A stretch of 64,000 nucleotides of DNA from Dyella acidiphila (GTDB lineage: Bacteria > Pseudomonadota > Gammaproteobacteria > Xanthomonadales > Rhodanobacteraceae), in assembly GCF_014863405.1 (NCBI RefSeq), contig NZ_JACZZA010000002.1, positions 1-64,000 of the forward strand, in the 5' to 3' direction. A program made the position numbers and the translations under genes. The notes under the pieces are model-generated. The model ran no database searches, was not told where the DNA came from, and saw only the letters and a program-made list of their open reading frames with translations. This document shows, piece after piece, positions 8,154 through 18,400 of this stretch; position 1 is the first letter of the stretch, and each line of letters opens with the position of its first letter.

Positions 8154-9454
8154 GCCAGGCTCCTTTTGGCAATGCGCCTGCGCAAGGCAAGCGCCGCGAC
8201 CACGCCCAGCGAGCCCATTACCAGCACATAGCTGAAATAAATTTGATAGCCGGGCATGCCGGGAATGTGCTGGGTGATCCAGCCATTGATCAGCGGCAGC
8301 AGTACATCGGGTGAATAACCCACCACGGAAATGATGCCGATGGCCAGGCCGGTGATGCGCTCCGGAATCTGGCACTGATCGAGCACGGCCCAGTAGAGTC
8401 CACGGATCGCGTAGGTCATCAAGCCGATAAACACCACCAGCACCACCACCAGCGACACGATGTGCAGCTTCGGCAAGGTGATCAGACCGAGCATGCCGAC
8501 GCCGGCCAGGGCCAGCGCCCAGGTCAGCACGCGCAGATTGGTGAAGCGATCGCCCAGCCAGCCGCCGCCGATGCCGCCCACCGGTCGCATCCACAGCTTG
8601 ATGGTGGTGATCACGCCCGCCATGGTGGCGCTCAGCCCCAGGCCACCCTGTTCCAGATACGCCGAGAAACTGTAGGTCGCCCAGAAGAAGTGATAGCCGC
8701 AGAACACGATGGCGGTAACCAGCCACAGTTCGGGCAAGCCAGCCAGCTGTTTCAGATCCTGCAGCACGCTACCCTTGATACGCGCCTGCCTGGCTTGCAG
8801 CACCCTCGCCGCCGGCTGCGGGTCGCGCAGCAGACCCAGCACGATGCCCAGCGCCAGACAGGTATACGCGTACAGATGGATCACGTGCCGAAAGCCGTCG
8901 GCAAGGCCAACACCGCGATCGTGCGTCAGATAGGTGAACAGGCTGATGGCAACCGTGGCCAGCAACGCTTCGACCAGGCCGCGACCGCCGTCCAGTACGC
9001 CGAAGAAACGTCCCTGCTCCTGTTTGCTGGCCAGCAGCTTCACGCGCTTGAGCAAGGCCGCCCAGAAGGTAAGCCCGGTCGTGATGCCGAAGCCGCAGAA
9101 GATCGCCAGCAATACCTGGAAATCCGGCAAGGTGGCATAGCCCATCGCCAACAACCCAGTGCCCAGCAGCGAGACGCTGATCAGCAGGCGCGGCGCGATG
9201 CGATCGGCCAGCCAGCCGCTGGGCAGATAGCTCAGCATGAACGCCGCACCGAGAATGGAATACAGATAGCCGAGCTGCTGATCGTTGATCGCCAGCGCTT
9301 CGATCATGCTGGTCTGATAGATCTGCCGCAGGTACAGCACCGGATAAATGGCGCCGGCGGCAAGCACCAGCAGCACCAGTTGCCCGTAGCGATAAAGCTG
9401 GCTGCGCTTGTCTGTCCGTGCGTACGGCGCGGGTATGGTCACTTTGGTATCCAT
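8150..9454 (-). CDS. MFS transporter, probably carbohydrate/organic-acid uptake
   Basis: The 434-residue integral membrane protein has about 12 hydrophobic helices. The loop after helix 2 reads LPSGWLADRIAPR, the MFS G-x-L-a-D-R-x-x-x-R signature, and the second half repeats it as GGGWLGDRFTNLR. A cytoplasmic stretch of about 40 residues (PAARVLQARQARIKGSVLQDLKQL) separates the two halves. The gene starts 4 bases after the aldehyde dehydrogenase stop and overlaps the enolase-superfamily gene by 4 bases, so the three are almost certainly co-translated. This context suggests it imports the compound the cassette degrades. Family members range over sugars, phosphates, nitrate and organic acids; the substrate is not readable. 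Confidence 0.85.
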   Translation of the reverse strand: MDTKVTIPAPYARTDKRSQLYRYGQLVLLVLAAGAIYPVLYLRQIYQTSMIEALAINDQQLGYLYSILGAAFMLSYLPSGWLADRIAPRLLISVSLLGTGLLAMGYATLPDFQVLLAIFCGFGITTGLTFWAALLKRVKLLASKQEQGRFFGVLDGGRGLVEALLATVAISLFTYLTHDRGVGLADGFRHVIHLYAYTCLALGIVLGLLRDPQPAARVLQARQARIKGSVLQDLKQLAGLPELWLVTAIVFCGYHFFWATYSFSAYLEQGGLGLSATMAGVITTIKLWMRPVGGIGGGWLGDRFTNLRVLTWALALAGVGMLGLITLPKLHIVSLVVVLVVFIGLMTYAIRGLYWAVLDQCQIPERITGLAIGIISVVGYSPDVLLPLINGWITQHIPGMPGYQIYFSYVLVMGSLGVVAALALRRRIAKRSLA

Positions 9455-9458
9455 GCGC

Positions 9459-10883
9459 TCAGTACCTCATCACCACGAGGCGCGTCTGGGTGAACTCAAG
9501 CATCCCGTGCTTGCCGTCATCGCCACCCAGCCCCGAACGTTTCCAGCCGGCGTGAAAGCCCTGGTACGGATCGGCCGGCGTGCGATTGACATACAGCTCG
9601 CCGGCCTCGATGCCATTGGCCACCTTCAGCGCCGTGCGGTAGTGCTCGGTGTAGAGCACGGAAGCCAGGCCGAACTGGTGGTCGTTGGCCATGTGCAGGG
9701 CTTCGTCCAGCGAGCCGTAGCGGAGCACCGGCAACACCGGTCCGAAGATTTCCTCCTGCACGATTTCCATTTCCTGGCGGCAATTGCTGAGCAGCGTGGC
9801 CGGATAGAAAAAGCCCGGCCCTTCGGGTAGTACCCCGCCGGTTTCGAGTACGGCACCGTCGGCCACGGCGCGCCTGACCTTGGCGTGGATGTCGTCGCGT
9901 GCGCGCTCACTCACCAGCGGCCCCATGCAGGCCGGATCCGCGGCGCGGTCGCCGATGCGGATGGCGGCGAACTTTTCGCGCAGCAGCGCCAGCAGGCGCT
10001 GGTGCACGCTGTCGTGCACGTATACGCGCTCGATGGCAGTGCAAAGCTGACCGCAGTGCGTCGTCTTGGAGGCGACGATGGCGCTGGCCGCCTGCTCCAG
10101 ATCCGCATCGGGCTCGACGATCACGGGCGTCTTGCCGCCCAGTTCCAGCGAGGGCTTGGCGATATTCGCCTTGCAATACTCCAGCACGGCGCGGCCGACG
10201 CCGAGGCTGCCGGTGAGGGTGATCATGCCGACGCGTGGCTGGGTGCACAGCACTGCCGCCTGCTCGTGCCGCATGGCGAGAACATTCACCACGCCCGGCG
10301 GCAGCCCGGCCTGTTCGATGGCCCTGGCGATATCGAAAGCGCACAAGGGCGTGTTGTTGCTGGGACGCACGACCACGGTGTTGCCGGCGATCAGCGCCGG
10401 CGCGATCTTGCGCATCAGCGTGTAGACCGGATAGTTGAACGGGATCAGGCAGGCCACCACGCCGATCGGTTCGCGCTGCAGCAGGATCGTTTCGTCCGCG
10501 TTGTCGCTGGGAATGACTTCGCCTTCGATGCGGCGCGCCCATTCGGCGTGATAGCGGGTGATTTCCGCCGCATATAGCGCCTCGCTGCTGGCCTCGGTCA
10601 CGCTCTTGCCGGATTCGGCTGCCAGCGTCGCGCCGATCGTTGCGGCATGTGCCACCAGCGCATCGGCAAGCTTGCGCAGGTACTGCGCGCGTTCGATCGC
10701 GGGCAGCCGGCCCCAGTGGCGCTGCGCACGTGCGGCGACGCCGACGGCGGCCTGCACCTGCGCCATGCTGGCCGCATCGACCTGGGCCAGGGTCTGCCCG
10801 GTGGCGGGATTGCACACCGCAATCGGTGGTGCGCCGCCCGTATCCACGAACAACCCATCAATGAAATTTCGCTCGCTACGCAT
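9459..10883 (-). CDS. NAD(P)-dependent aldehyde dehydrogenase (lactaldehyde/glycolaldehyde dehydrogenase-like)
   Basis: The 474-residue protein has the full aldehyde dehydrogenase signature: coenzyme-binding segment CLIPFNYPVYTLMRKIAPAL, FTGSL-type TLTGSLGVGRAVL, general base Glu in LELGGKTPVIVEPDADL, and nucleophile Cys281 in THCGQLCTAIERVYV. The overall pattern resembles E. coli AldA/succinate-semialdehyde dehydrogenase relatives. The start at 10883 (MRSERNFIDG) is preferred because GGAG lies about 5 bases upstream; an in-frame ATG 15 bases earlier lacks this. It lies 117 bases downstream of the outer-membrane protein gene and 4 bases upstream of the MFS gene. Inference: it oxidises the aldehyde formed by the cassette's GMC enzyme. 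Confidence 0.88.
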   Translation of the reverse strand: MRSERNFIDGLFVDTGGAPPIAVCNPATGQTLAQVDAASMAQVQAAVGVAARAQRHWGRLPAIERAQYLRKLADALVAHAATIGATLAAESGKSVTEASSEALYAAEITRYHAEWARRIEGEVIPSDNADETILLQREPIGVVACLIPFNYPVYTLMRKIAPALIAGNTVVVRPSNNTPLCAFDIARAIEQAGLPPGVVNVLAMRHEQAAVLCTQPRVGMITLTGSLGVGRAVLEYCKANIAKPSLELGGKTPVIVEPDADLEQAASAIVASKTTHCGQLCTAIERVYVHDSVHQRLLALLREKFAAIRIGDRAADPACMGPLVSERARDDIHAKVRRAVADGAVLETGGVLPEGPGFFYPATLLSNCRQEMEIVQEEIFGPVLPVLRYGSLDEALHMANDHQFGLASVLYTEHYRTALKVANGIEAGELYVNRTPADPYQGFHAGWKRSGLGGDDGKHGMLEFTQTRLVVMRY

Positions 10884-11000
10884 GAATACTCCAGCCATTG
10901 CCTGGCCAAAAAATGCCAGTCGAAAAATTCAGATCAGAAACGCCCGCTGCAGCGTTTCCCCGCGAAGCGCCCGCAGCGGCCGCGCGAGGTATTCGCACCA

Positions 11001-12188
11001 TCAGAAGTAGTAGCCGACGTTCAAATAGAACTTGCCCCGCCAGCGATCGATTCCGCCCGCGGCAAGGCTCTGCGCATAGCTGCCACCGCCGATATACGGA
11101 TCGTTGCGTCCGTTCAGCCACTCCAGATAAACGCTGAGGAACTTCACCGAAAACGACGTGCCGAGAATGAAGCGTTGCGAATCGCGGAAGGCCGGATTGG
11201 ATTTCTCGTACATGCTGTAGGAACTGTAGAAACTCAGATCCTTGATCCAGCCGCCCAGGTAGCTGTCGCCAAAGCGGTAGCTGAGATCACCGGCATAGAA
11301 GTTGCCGCGGGTGGCGAGGTTGAAGGTGCCGTCATAGCCGCCGACGCTGATGGTCTGCTCGCCGTCGGGGTTGCGCGGCGCCATCTGCTGGCGCGCGTAC
11401 TGCAACTTGGTACTCCAGCCGTTCTTGCTGGCGGCGTAATGCACGGCATACGCATTGCGCCGGCCGTAGCGGCGCGTGTCGTAGTTGTAGAGGCCGGAAG
11501 TGAGCAGCGACAGCCCTGCTTCGCCCGTCCAGCCGCCAAGGCGGGTCTTGTGCGTGAGGCGGCCGACAAATAGATCCCGCTCCACATTGTGCGTGCCGCC
11601 GACAACGCCCGGATCGGCGGGCGTCACTACCACCGAATAGGTGCTGCCGCGGCTGGTGCCATGTCCCGGCCACGCCTGGCGCGCGTAGTAACCGGCCTGG
11701 ATATTCCAGTCGCCGGCATCCTGGATGTATTTGCCGCCCAGCATGGAAACGTCTTCCATGCCGACCACGTTGCCGAGGGTTTCCCAGAAGGTGCTGCTGT
11801 ACAGCGGCTGCAAGCCGAACGGCACCTGGTTCAAGCCGAGCTGCAACTGGCGGCGGGAATCGAAGCGGTAGCCGATCCACGCATATTCCATGAAGCGGAT
11901 GTCGCCAAAATGCGGTACGTACTGGTAGGGATACTCCGCCCCATAGAAGCGGTAGCGCGCCGCACCGATCCAGCTGTCGGACGTGTAGCGCGCGCTGAGC
12001 ATTACCGTGTCCAGCCCCACCTTATGTACGTCGCGCCGCGATTCATCGTCGACGCGCACGCGGACCGCGCCGCCAAGATCCCAGTGGTCGCCGAACGTCA
12101 CCGCCAGCGCGGGCGCACTGAAAAGAACCAGGCCGATCCATAAGGAGCCATGGAAAAGCGTCGACCATCGATGTTTGAACAGACTCAT
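11001..12188 (-). CDS. Outer-membrane beta-barrel protein (porin-like), cassette uptake channel
   Basis: The 395-residue protein begins with a signal peptide (basic MSLFKHRW, hydrophobic stretch, cleavage near SAPALA-VTF). The rest is made of alternating aromatic/hydrophobic strands rich in Tyr, Gly and Asn, ending in NVGYYF. A C-terminal Phe is the standard signal for insertion by the BAM complex. The ATG at 12188 is chosen for its AAGGAA ribosome-binding site 4-5 bases upstream and because the signal peptide then starts properly. It is the first gene of the minus-strand cassette, so it probably forms the outer-membrane pore for the substrate. I recognise no specific porin family; a phosphate-selective or OprD-type relation is possible but unproven. 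Confidence 0.75.
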   Translation of the reverse strand: MSLFKHRWSTLFHGSLWIGLVLFSAPALAVTFGDHWDLGGAVRVRVDDESRRDVHKVGLDTVMLSARYTSDSWIGAARYRFYGAEYPYQYVPHFGDIRFMEYAWIGYRFDSRRQLQLGLNQVPFGLQPLYSSTFWETLGNVVGMEDVSMLGGKYIQDAGDWNIQAGYYARQAWPGHGTSRGSTYSVVVTPADPGVVGGTHNVERDLFVGRLTHKTRLGGWTGEAGLSLLTSGLYNYDTRRYGRRNAYAVHYAASKNGWSTKLQYARQQMAPRNPDGEQTISVGGYDGTFNLATRGNFYAGDLSYRFGDSYLGGWIKDLSFYSSYSMYEKSNPAFRDSQRFILGTSFSVKFLSVYLEWLNGRNDPYIGGGSYAQSLAAGGIDRWRGKFYLNVGYYF

Positions 12189-12913
12189 CGCGTTCCTTGC
12201 ATGGACGAATGCACAGAACGCATCGCTCATGGCGACGAATTCGCGGGCACTGGACACGTTGGTGGCACACCCTGTTCTGCAGCAGCGCGGCCCGGATCAC
12301 ACCGAGCCACGGCCTGGTAGAGGGATGTATGTGCATCGCGGTCGAAGCAGTGCGTGACTGCACCGGGTTCGCACGCTGGCATGACGCGGAGGCTACGAAG
12401 CGCAGGCCTGAGTCGGATACCAGAAAATTCTTATCCTCTTGCTTTAGCTGGCAAGTGGGTACGATTTCGAATAGTTACTGGCGAGTGGAACGAAGAATGC
12501 TGTTCCGCAGCGTGGCATTTGCGGGGAATAACGATGCTGTCGGTCAGTTCGGCAGCGAGGTTCGCCGGTTGATGTCGTCGCTAACATCGGGCCGCCTCGC
12601 GGAGAGCGTAGACGGGCGTGTCCGGCCTTGAGGAGCGAGGAGTCCATCGCCAATGCGAAGCACTGATTCCGGCCTAAGTCGGAATGACATCGAACCCAGA
12701 CCCGGCACCGCCTGCCTGCGGCACTTTTCGGCTAGCCGCCATGCCCTGGCTCCACCCGGCAAAAGCCCGCTCCATAGCCATCCCGCAGCGCTCTCATGAC
12801 GTTGTCATTCTTCCCCGTCACAGTATGCTGTCGATATTCCCCCGGACGGCCGTCCCGTTGTCGACGCAAGCCGCCCCATTCCCCTTAAAAAACGCACTAC
12901 TACCGGAATCCGC
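12189..12913. other. 725-base divergent intergenic region
   Basis: No coding region is convincing here. The region must hold the promoters for the minus-strand catabolic cassette and for the plus-strand DMT transporter. A small palindrome (around 12669-12685, ATTCCGGCCT...GTCGGAAT) is present. No regulator gene lies beside it, so regulation of the cassette probably comes from elsewhere. Confidence 0.5.
12802..12829 (+). promoter_or_regulatory. Possible sigma-70 promoter of the DMT transporter gene
   Basis: TTGTCA (12802-12807) and TATGCT (12824-12829) are separated by 16 bases, giving five of six and four of six matches to the sigma-70 consensus. The start codon is about 78 bases downstream of the predicted initiation site. 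Confidence 0.35.
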
Positions 12914-13789
12914 ATGATCAAGGGCGTGCTCCTCGGCTTTGCTTCCTTCGCGGCTTATGCGATCAGCGACGCCTTCGTCAAATCGCTGCACGGCTCCATC
13001 CCGCCTTATGAATCGGTGTTCTTTGGCGCACTGTTCGGGCTGTGGGCGCTGCCCTTCATCATGCGCAGGGGAGACAGCTGGAAGGACGTGGTGATCGCAC
13101 GCAAGCCATCGCTGTGGTGGGTGCGCGCCATTGCCGGCGCCATGGGCAATATCACCTCGGTCATCGCCTTCACCCTGCTGCCGATGGCCGAGGTGTTCAC
13201 GATGATCTTCCTGATGCCGATCTTCGTGACCATCCTGTCTGTGCTGTTCCTGAAGGAGCATGTGGGCTGGCGCCGCTGGCTGGCGGTGTTCGTCGGCTTT
13301 GCCGGCGTGCTGGTGGTGCTGCGTCCCGGCTTCCGTGCCTTGGGCGTAGGCGATATCGCCGGCCTGGTCTGCGGTTTCTTTGCGGCCTGTTCGGTGGTCG
13401 CCTTGCGCGTGGCCGGTCCGCACGAAAAACGCATCAGCCTGTATGGCGCCGGCGTGGCCGGCCCGCTGATTGTCGGCGGCCTGCTGATGATTCCGCATTT
13501 TGCATGGCCGAACTGGCATCAATGGGAATTGCTGGCCGGCTACGGCCTGCTTGCGGCACTCGCCGGCGTACTGCTGATGTATGCCACCTTGATCGCCCCG
13601 GCCAATCGCGTCGCGCCCACGCAATACAGCCAGATGCTGTGGGCGATCGGCTTCGGCTATTGGCTGTTCGGCGACACGCTGGACTGGCCGATGCTGATCG
13701 GCATCGTGCTGATTCTCGGCGCGGGCCTGTTCACCCTGGTGCGCGAGGAGAAGGTGACGCGCTGGTGGAAGCGGGCCAAGATGGTGTGA
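12914..13789 (+). CDS. EamA/DMT-superfamily transporter
   Basis: The 291-residue membrane protein has about ten hydrophobic helices arranged as two homologous halves, typical of EamA proteins. Examples are FASFAAYAISDAFVKSLHG at the N-terminus, FTLLPMAEVFTMIFLMPIFV in the middle of half one, and LIAPANRVAPTQYSQMLWA in half two. The P-x-x-x-x-x-x-x-x-P helix pattern of metabolite exporters is visible. Family knowledge: members export amino acids, nucleotides or other metabolites, or import SAM in some intracellular bacteria. The ligand is not predictable. It appears to be a single-gene unit before the efflux operon. Confidence 0.83.
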   Translation: MIKGVLLGFASFAAYAISDAFVKSLHGSIPPYESVFFGALFGLWALPFIMRRGDSWKDVVIARKPSLWWVRAIAGAMGNITSVIAFTLLPMAEVFTMIFLMPIFVTILSVLFLKEHVGWRRWLAVFVGFAGVLVVLRPGFRALGVGDIAGLVCGFFAACSVVALRVAGPHEKRISLYGAGVAGPLIVGGLLMIPHFAWPNWHQWELLAGYGLLAALAGVLLMYATLIAPANRVAPTQYSQMLWAIGFGYWLFGDTLDWPMLIGIVLILGAGLFTLVREEKVTRWWKRAKMV

Positions 13790-14125
13790 TGTGACAGATC
13801 GTTGACGGCGCGCGCGGAAAACTCAGCGATACTGGCAGGAACAGCCATATAACAGCTTCATTTGCAATATGCCTATTCGCAGTGCAGGCATGGCGCCGAA
13901 GCTACCAGAATCAGTGGTTGCCCGATTGAAAATCCGTGTGCATGCGCCAGCGAATGTGGTGCTAAGGATGCACGGGAATAATCGGGATTGTGTCAACCAC
14001 ATGGACCATCGGACGTTTCACACGACGTTGACCGTCGTGCTGACGGCCCGTCGACCGCTTGCAGCGGCATGGTTACAACTGAAAGCGCTCCTGCCCCCTG
14101 CTGGAGCGGACATCTGGAGATGGTT
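13790..14125. other. 336-base leader of the MdtABC-type operon
   Basis: No gene is convincing. A short hairpin with a 6-bp stem (14021-14026 with 14034-14039) lies about 85 bases before the first start codon. The operon promoter is presumably here, but I cannot place a good -35/-10 pair. Confidence 0.4.
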
Positions 14126-15385
14126 ATGAGTGCCGACACCCAGCGAGCAGCCGGCCACTTTCGCAAGAAGCGCGGCACTTGGATCGCCGTTGTGATTGTG
14201 GTGGCGGTCATCCTGCTGATTGCCTTCCATCTGATTTTCGGTGCCAAGCCTGCGCGCAATGGCAATCCGCCGCAGGTGGTCAGCGCGTCCAACGCGCAAC
14301 TGGGCAGCATGCCGGTGATCCTGAACGAATTGGGCACGGTCACGCCGATGGCCACCGTCACGGTGCTTCCGCAGCTCAGCGGCTATCTCACCGACGTGGG
14401 CTACCAGGAAGGCCAGGATGTGAAGAAGGGCCAGTTCCTGGCCCAGATCGATCCGCGCCAATACCAGATCAACAAGCAGCAGGCGCAGGCGCAGCTGGCC
14501 AAGGACCAGGCCAGCCTGGGCCAGGCCCGTGCCGACCTGGCACGCTACGAGCAGCTGCATCAGCAGAAGTCGATCGCCGAGCAGACCTATATCGACCAGA
14601 CCTTCCTGGTCCAGCAGGACGAAGCGGCGGTGAAGGCCGATCAGGCCGCGATCGCCCAGGACGATCTGGATCTGGCGTATTGCCATATCACCGCACCGGT
14701 GGATGGCCGCATCGGCCTGCGCCTGGTCGACCCGGGCAACTACGTCACCGCGTCCAGCTCGCCCGGCATCGCCGTGATCACCTCGATGAAGCCGACCACG
14801 GTGGAATTCACCGTGCCGCAGAATTCGCTCGCCCAGGTGCTGCAGCGCTCCAACTCAGGCGCCAAGCTGGCGGTGACGCTGTACAGCAGCGACAACAGCA
14901 AGCAGCTGGCCACCGGCACGCTGTATGCGATCAGCAACCAGATGGCGACCAGCACCGGCACGGTCACGCTGCGCGCCACCTTCCCCAATGACGACGAGTC
15001 GCTGTATCCGAACGAATTCGTCAATGTGCGCCTGCTGGTGGATACGCTGCAGCAGGCGGTGCTGGTGCCGACGCCCGCCGTGCAGAGCGGCGCGCCCGGC
15101 GACTACGTCTATCTGGTCAACAGCGACGACACCGTCTCGGTGCACAAGGTCAGCATCGGTCCCAGCGACGGCAAGAGCACGGTGATCCTGGCGGGCCTGT
15201 CGGCCGGCCAGACCGTGGTCACCGATGGCATGGACCGCTTGAACGACGGCGCCAAGATCAAGATTGCGCAGGCCAAGGGTGCCGCACAGGGCGACGAGCC
15301 GGCCACGTCATCGTCTGCGCCAGCGGCGACGCATCACGGCGGCAAGCGGAAGCAGTCATCCGACTCCGCCTCCTCGGCTTCGTAA
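14126..15385 (+). CDS. mdtA: RND efflux periplasmic adaptor (MdtA-type membrane fusion protein)
   Basis: The 419-residue adaptor has an N-terminal membrane anchor (about residues 16-36, WIAVVIVVAVILLIAFHLIF) and no lipobox. Next come the first half-lipoyl/barrel-sandwich segment (TVLPQLSGYLTDVGYQEGQ), an alpha-helical hairpin rich in Gln/Ala (about 110-180), the second lipoyl half (ITAPVDGRIGLRLVDPGNYV), and beta-barrel and membrane-proximal domains. The Ser/Ala-rich tail is unstructured. Adaptors of this type join the inner-membrane RND pump to the outer-membrane channel. The start at 14126 is supported by GGAG six bases upstream; an ATG six bases earlier is possible. It is the first gene of a four-gene pump operon. 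Confidence 0.88.
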   Translation: MSADTQRAAGHFRKKRGTWIAVVIVVAVILLIAFHLIFGAKPARNGNPPQVVSASNAQLGSMPVILNELGTVTPMATVTVLPQLSGYLTDVGYQEGQDVKKGQFLAQIDPRQYQINKQQAQAQLAKDQASLGQARADLARYEQLHQQKSIAEQTYIDQTFLVQQDEAAVKADQAAIAQDDLDLAYCHITAPVDGRIGLRLVDPGNYVTASSSPGIAVITSMKPTTVEFTVPQNSLAQVLQRSNSGAKLAVTLYSSDNSKQLATGTLYAISNQMATSTGTVTLRATFPNDDESLYPNEFVNVRLLVDTLQQAVLVPTPAVQSGAPGDYVYLVNSDDTVSVHKVSIGPSDGKSTVILAGLSAGQTVVTDGMDRLNDGAKIKIAQAKGAAQGDEPATSSSAPAATHHGGKRKQSSDSASSAS

Positions 15386-15404
15386 GCGGCAGGCGCGCGC
15401 TCCG

Positions 15405-18400
15405 ATGAATATTTCCCGCCTGTTCGTACTCAGGCCGGTAGCCACATCGCTGCTGATGATCGCCCTTGTGTTGGTGGGCCTGGTCGCGATGCGCTTTCTG
15501 CCGGTGTCCTCGCTGCCCGACGTCGATTACCCGACGATCCAGGTGCAGACCTTCTATCCGGGCGCCAGCCCCTCGGTGATGGCTACCACCGTCACCGCGC
15601 CGCTGGAAGTGCAGCTGGGCGAAATCCCCGGCCTGCAGCAGATGACCTCGAGCAGCTCGGCTGGCGCCTCGGTCATCACCCTGCAGTTCAATCTCGCGCT
15701 CAATCTGGATGTGGCCGAGCAGAACGTGCAGGAGGCGATCAACGCCGCCAACAGCCTGCTGCCCAGCGGCCTGCCCGCGCCGCCCACGTATGCGAAGGTG
15801 AATCCGGCCGACCAGCCGATCATGACGCTGGCGGTAACTTCCAACTCGATGTCGCTGCCGCAGCTGCAGGACATCGCCAACAACCGCCTCGGCACCAAGA
15901 TTTCCGAAGTGCCCGGCGTGGGTCTGGTGACCCCGGCCGGCGGCAATGTGCCGGCAGTGCGGGTGGAAGCCGATCCGCAGAAGCTGGCCGCCTATGGCCT
16001 GAACATCGACGACCTGCGCTCGCTGATTTCCAACGTCAACGTCAGCCAGCCCAAGGGCAACTTCGACGGGCCCAAGCTCGACTACACCATCAACGGCAAC
16101 GACCAGATCCAGGATCCGACCGATTACCTCAACACGGTCGTCTCCTATCAGAACGGCGCGCCGGTGTTTCTGCGCGACGTCGCGCGTGTCACCCAGGCCG
16201 CACAGAACACCGAGCAAGGCGCCTGGTACAACAAGACGCCGGCGATCGTGTTGAACGTGCAGCGCCAGCCGGGCGCGAACGTGATTGCCACCGTCGACCA
16301 GATCAAGGCCGAGTTGCCGCAGCTGGAATCGACCCTGCCCGCCGGCATGAAGGTGCAGGTGGTGTCGGACAGCACCGGCGTGATCCGCTCCTCGGTGTCG
16401 GACGCGGCGTTCGAGCTGGTGCTGGCGGTGGTGCTGGTGGTGCTGGTGATCTTCGTGTTCCTGCGCAACCTGCCGGCCACCATCATCCCCAGCATTTCCG
16501 TGCCGGTGTCGCTGATCGGCACGCTGGCGGTGATGTACCAGCTCAATTACTCGATCGACAATCTCTCGCTGATGGCGCTGATCATCGCCACCGGCTTCGT
16601 GGTGGACGACTCGATCGTGATGATCGAGAACATCGTGCGCTACCTGGAAGAAGGCGAGACGCCGCTGAATGCCGCGCTGATCGGCGCCGGCCAGATCGGC
16701 TTCACCATTCTGTCGCTGACCGTGTCGCTGATTGCCGTGCTGATCCCGCTGCTGTTCATGGGCGGCGTGATCGGTCGCCTGTTCAGCGAATTCGCGGTGA
16801 CCCTGGCGGTGACCATCGTGTTGTCCGGCGTGGTCTCGCTGACCCTGGTGCCGATGCTGTGCGCGCGCATTCTGCGCGCCGAATCGGAGCGTCATCCCAG
16901 TCGCTTCGAGCGCATCAGCGAAGGCCTGTTCGACAAGACCCTGGCCGCCTATGAGCGCGGCCTGCGCGTGGTGATGAAGCACCAGCGCGCCACCCTGGTG
17001 GTGTTCGTGATCACCATGGCGATCACCGTGCTGCTGTACGTGCTGATTCCCAAGGGCCTGTTCCCGGTGCAGGACGTGGGCGTGATCCAGGGCATCAGCA
17101 TTGCCGACAACTCGGTGTCCTACAGCACCATGGTCGACCGGCAGGCGCAGCTGGCCGAGGCGATCCTCAAAGACAAGAATGTAGTCAATCTCACCTCCTA
17201 CGTGGGCATCGACGGCACCAACACCACGCTCAACAACGGCCGCTTCCTGATCAACCTGCAGCCGCGCGACGACCGCTCGGAAACCGCCGAGGAAATCGCC
17301 CGCCGCATTCAAGATGAAGTGGCGAATATTCCCGGCATCAAGCTGTATCTGCAGCCGGAGCAGGACCTCACGCTGGATACCACCGTCTCGCCCAACCAGT
17401 ACCAGTTCGTGCTGCGTGGCCCGAGCCAGCAGGAATTCGACAAATACGTGCCGGCGCTGATCGACAAGATGAAGCAGATCAAGTCGATCCGCGATGTCAC
17501 CAGCGACTTGAACAACGATGGCCTGAGCGTCAACGTGGAAGTGAACCGCCAGCTGGCGGCACGCTTCGGCATTACTGCGGCCACCATCGACAATGCGCTG
17601 TACGACGCACTCGGCCAGCGCATCGTGTCGACCATCTTCGATCAGTCCAGCCAGTACCGCGTGATCCTGGTGGCCAAGCCGGAAAAACTGCCGACGCTGC
17701 AGTCGCTGGGCGAGCTGTACTTGCCCAGCCAGACCAGCAGCAGCGGCCAGGTGCCGCTGAGCGCGATCGCCAAGATCCAGGTGACCAAGTCGCCGCTGGT
17801 GATCAGCCACCTGGCGCAGTTCCCGGCGGTGACGGTGTCGTTCAACCTGGCCCAGGATGCGTCGCTGAGCAAGGCGGTGGAAGAAGTCAACCAGGCCGAA
17901 AAAGCGGTGAAGATGCCGCCGTCGATCACCTCCTCCTTCCAGGGCGCCGCGCAGGCATTCCAGGATTCGCTGTCCAGCGAGGTGTATCTGCTGATTGCCG
18001 CACTGGTGGCGGTGTATATCGTGCTGGGCGTGCTGTACGAGAGCTTCATCCACCCGGTAACGATTCTCTCCACCCTGCCTTCGGCCGGTATCGGCGCGCT
18101 GGTGGCGCTGATGGTGGCCGGTTCCGATCTGGATGTGATCGGCATCATCGGCATCGTGCTGCTGATCGGCATCGTGAAGAAGAACGCGATCATGATCGTG
18201 GACTTTGCGCTCGAAGCCGAACGCGATCACGGCAAGCCGCCCGCGAAGGCGATCTTCGAAGCCTCGCTGCTGCGTTTCCGCCCGATTCTGATGACTACGC
18301 TGGCGGCGATGCTCGGCGCGCTGCCGATGCTGCTCGGCACCGGCACCGGGTCGGAACTGCGCCGGCCGCTGGGCCTGGCGATCATCGGCGGCCTTACCTT

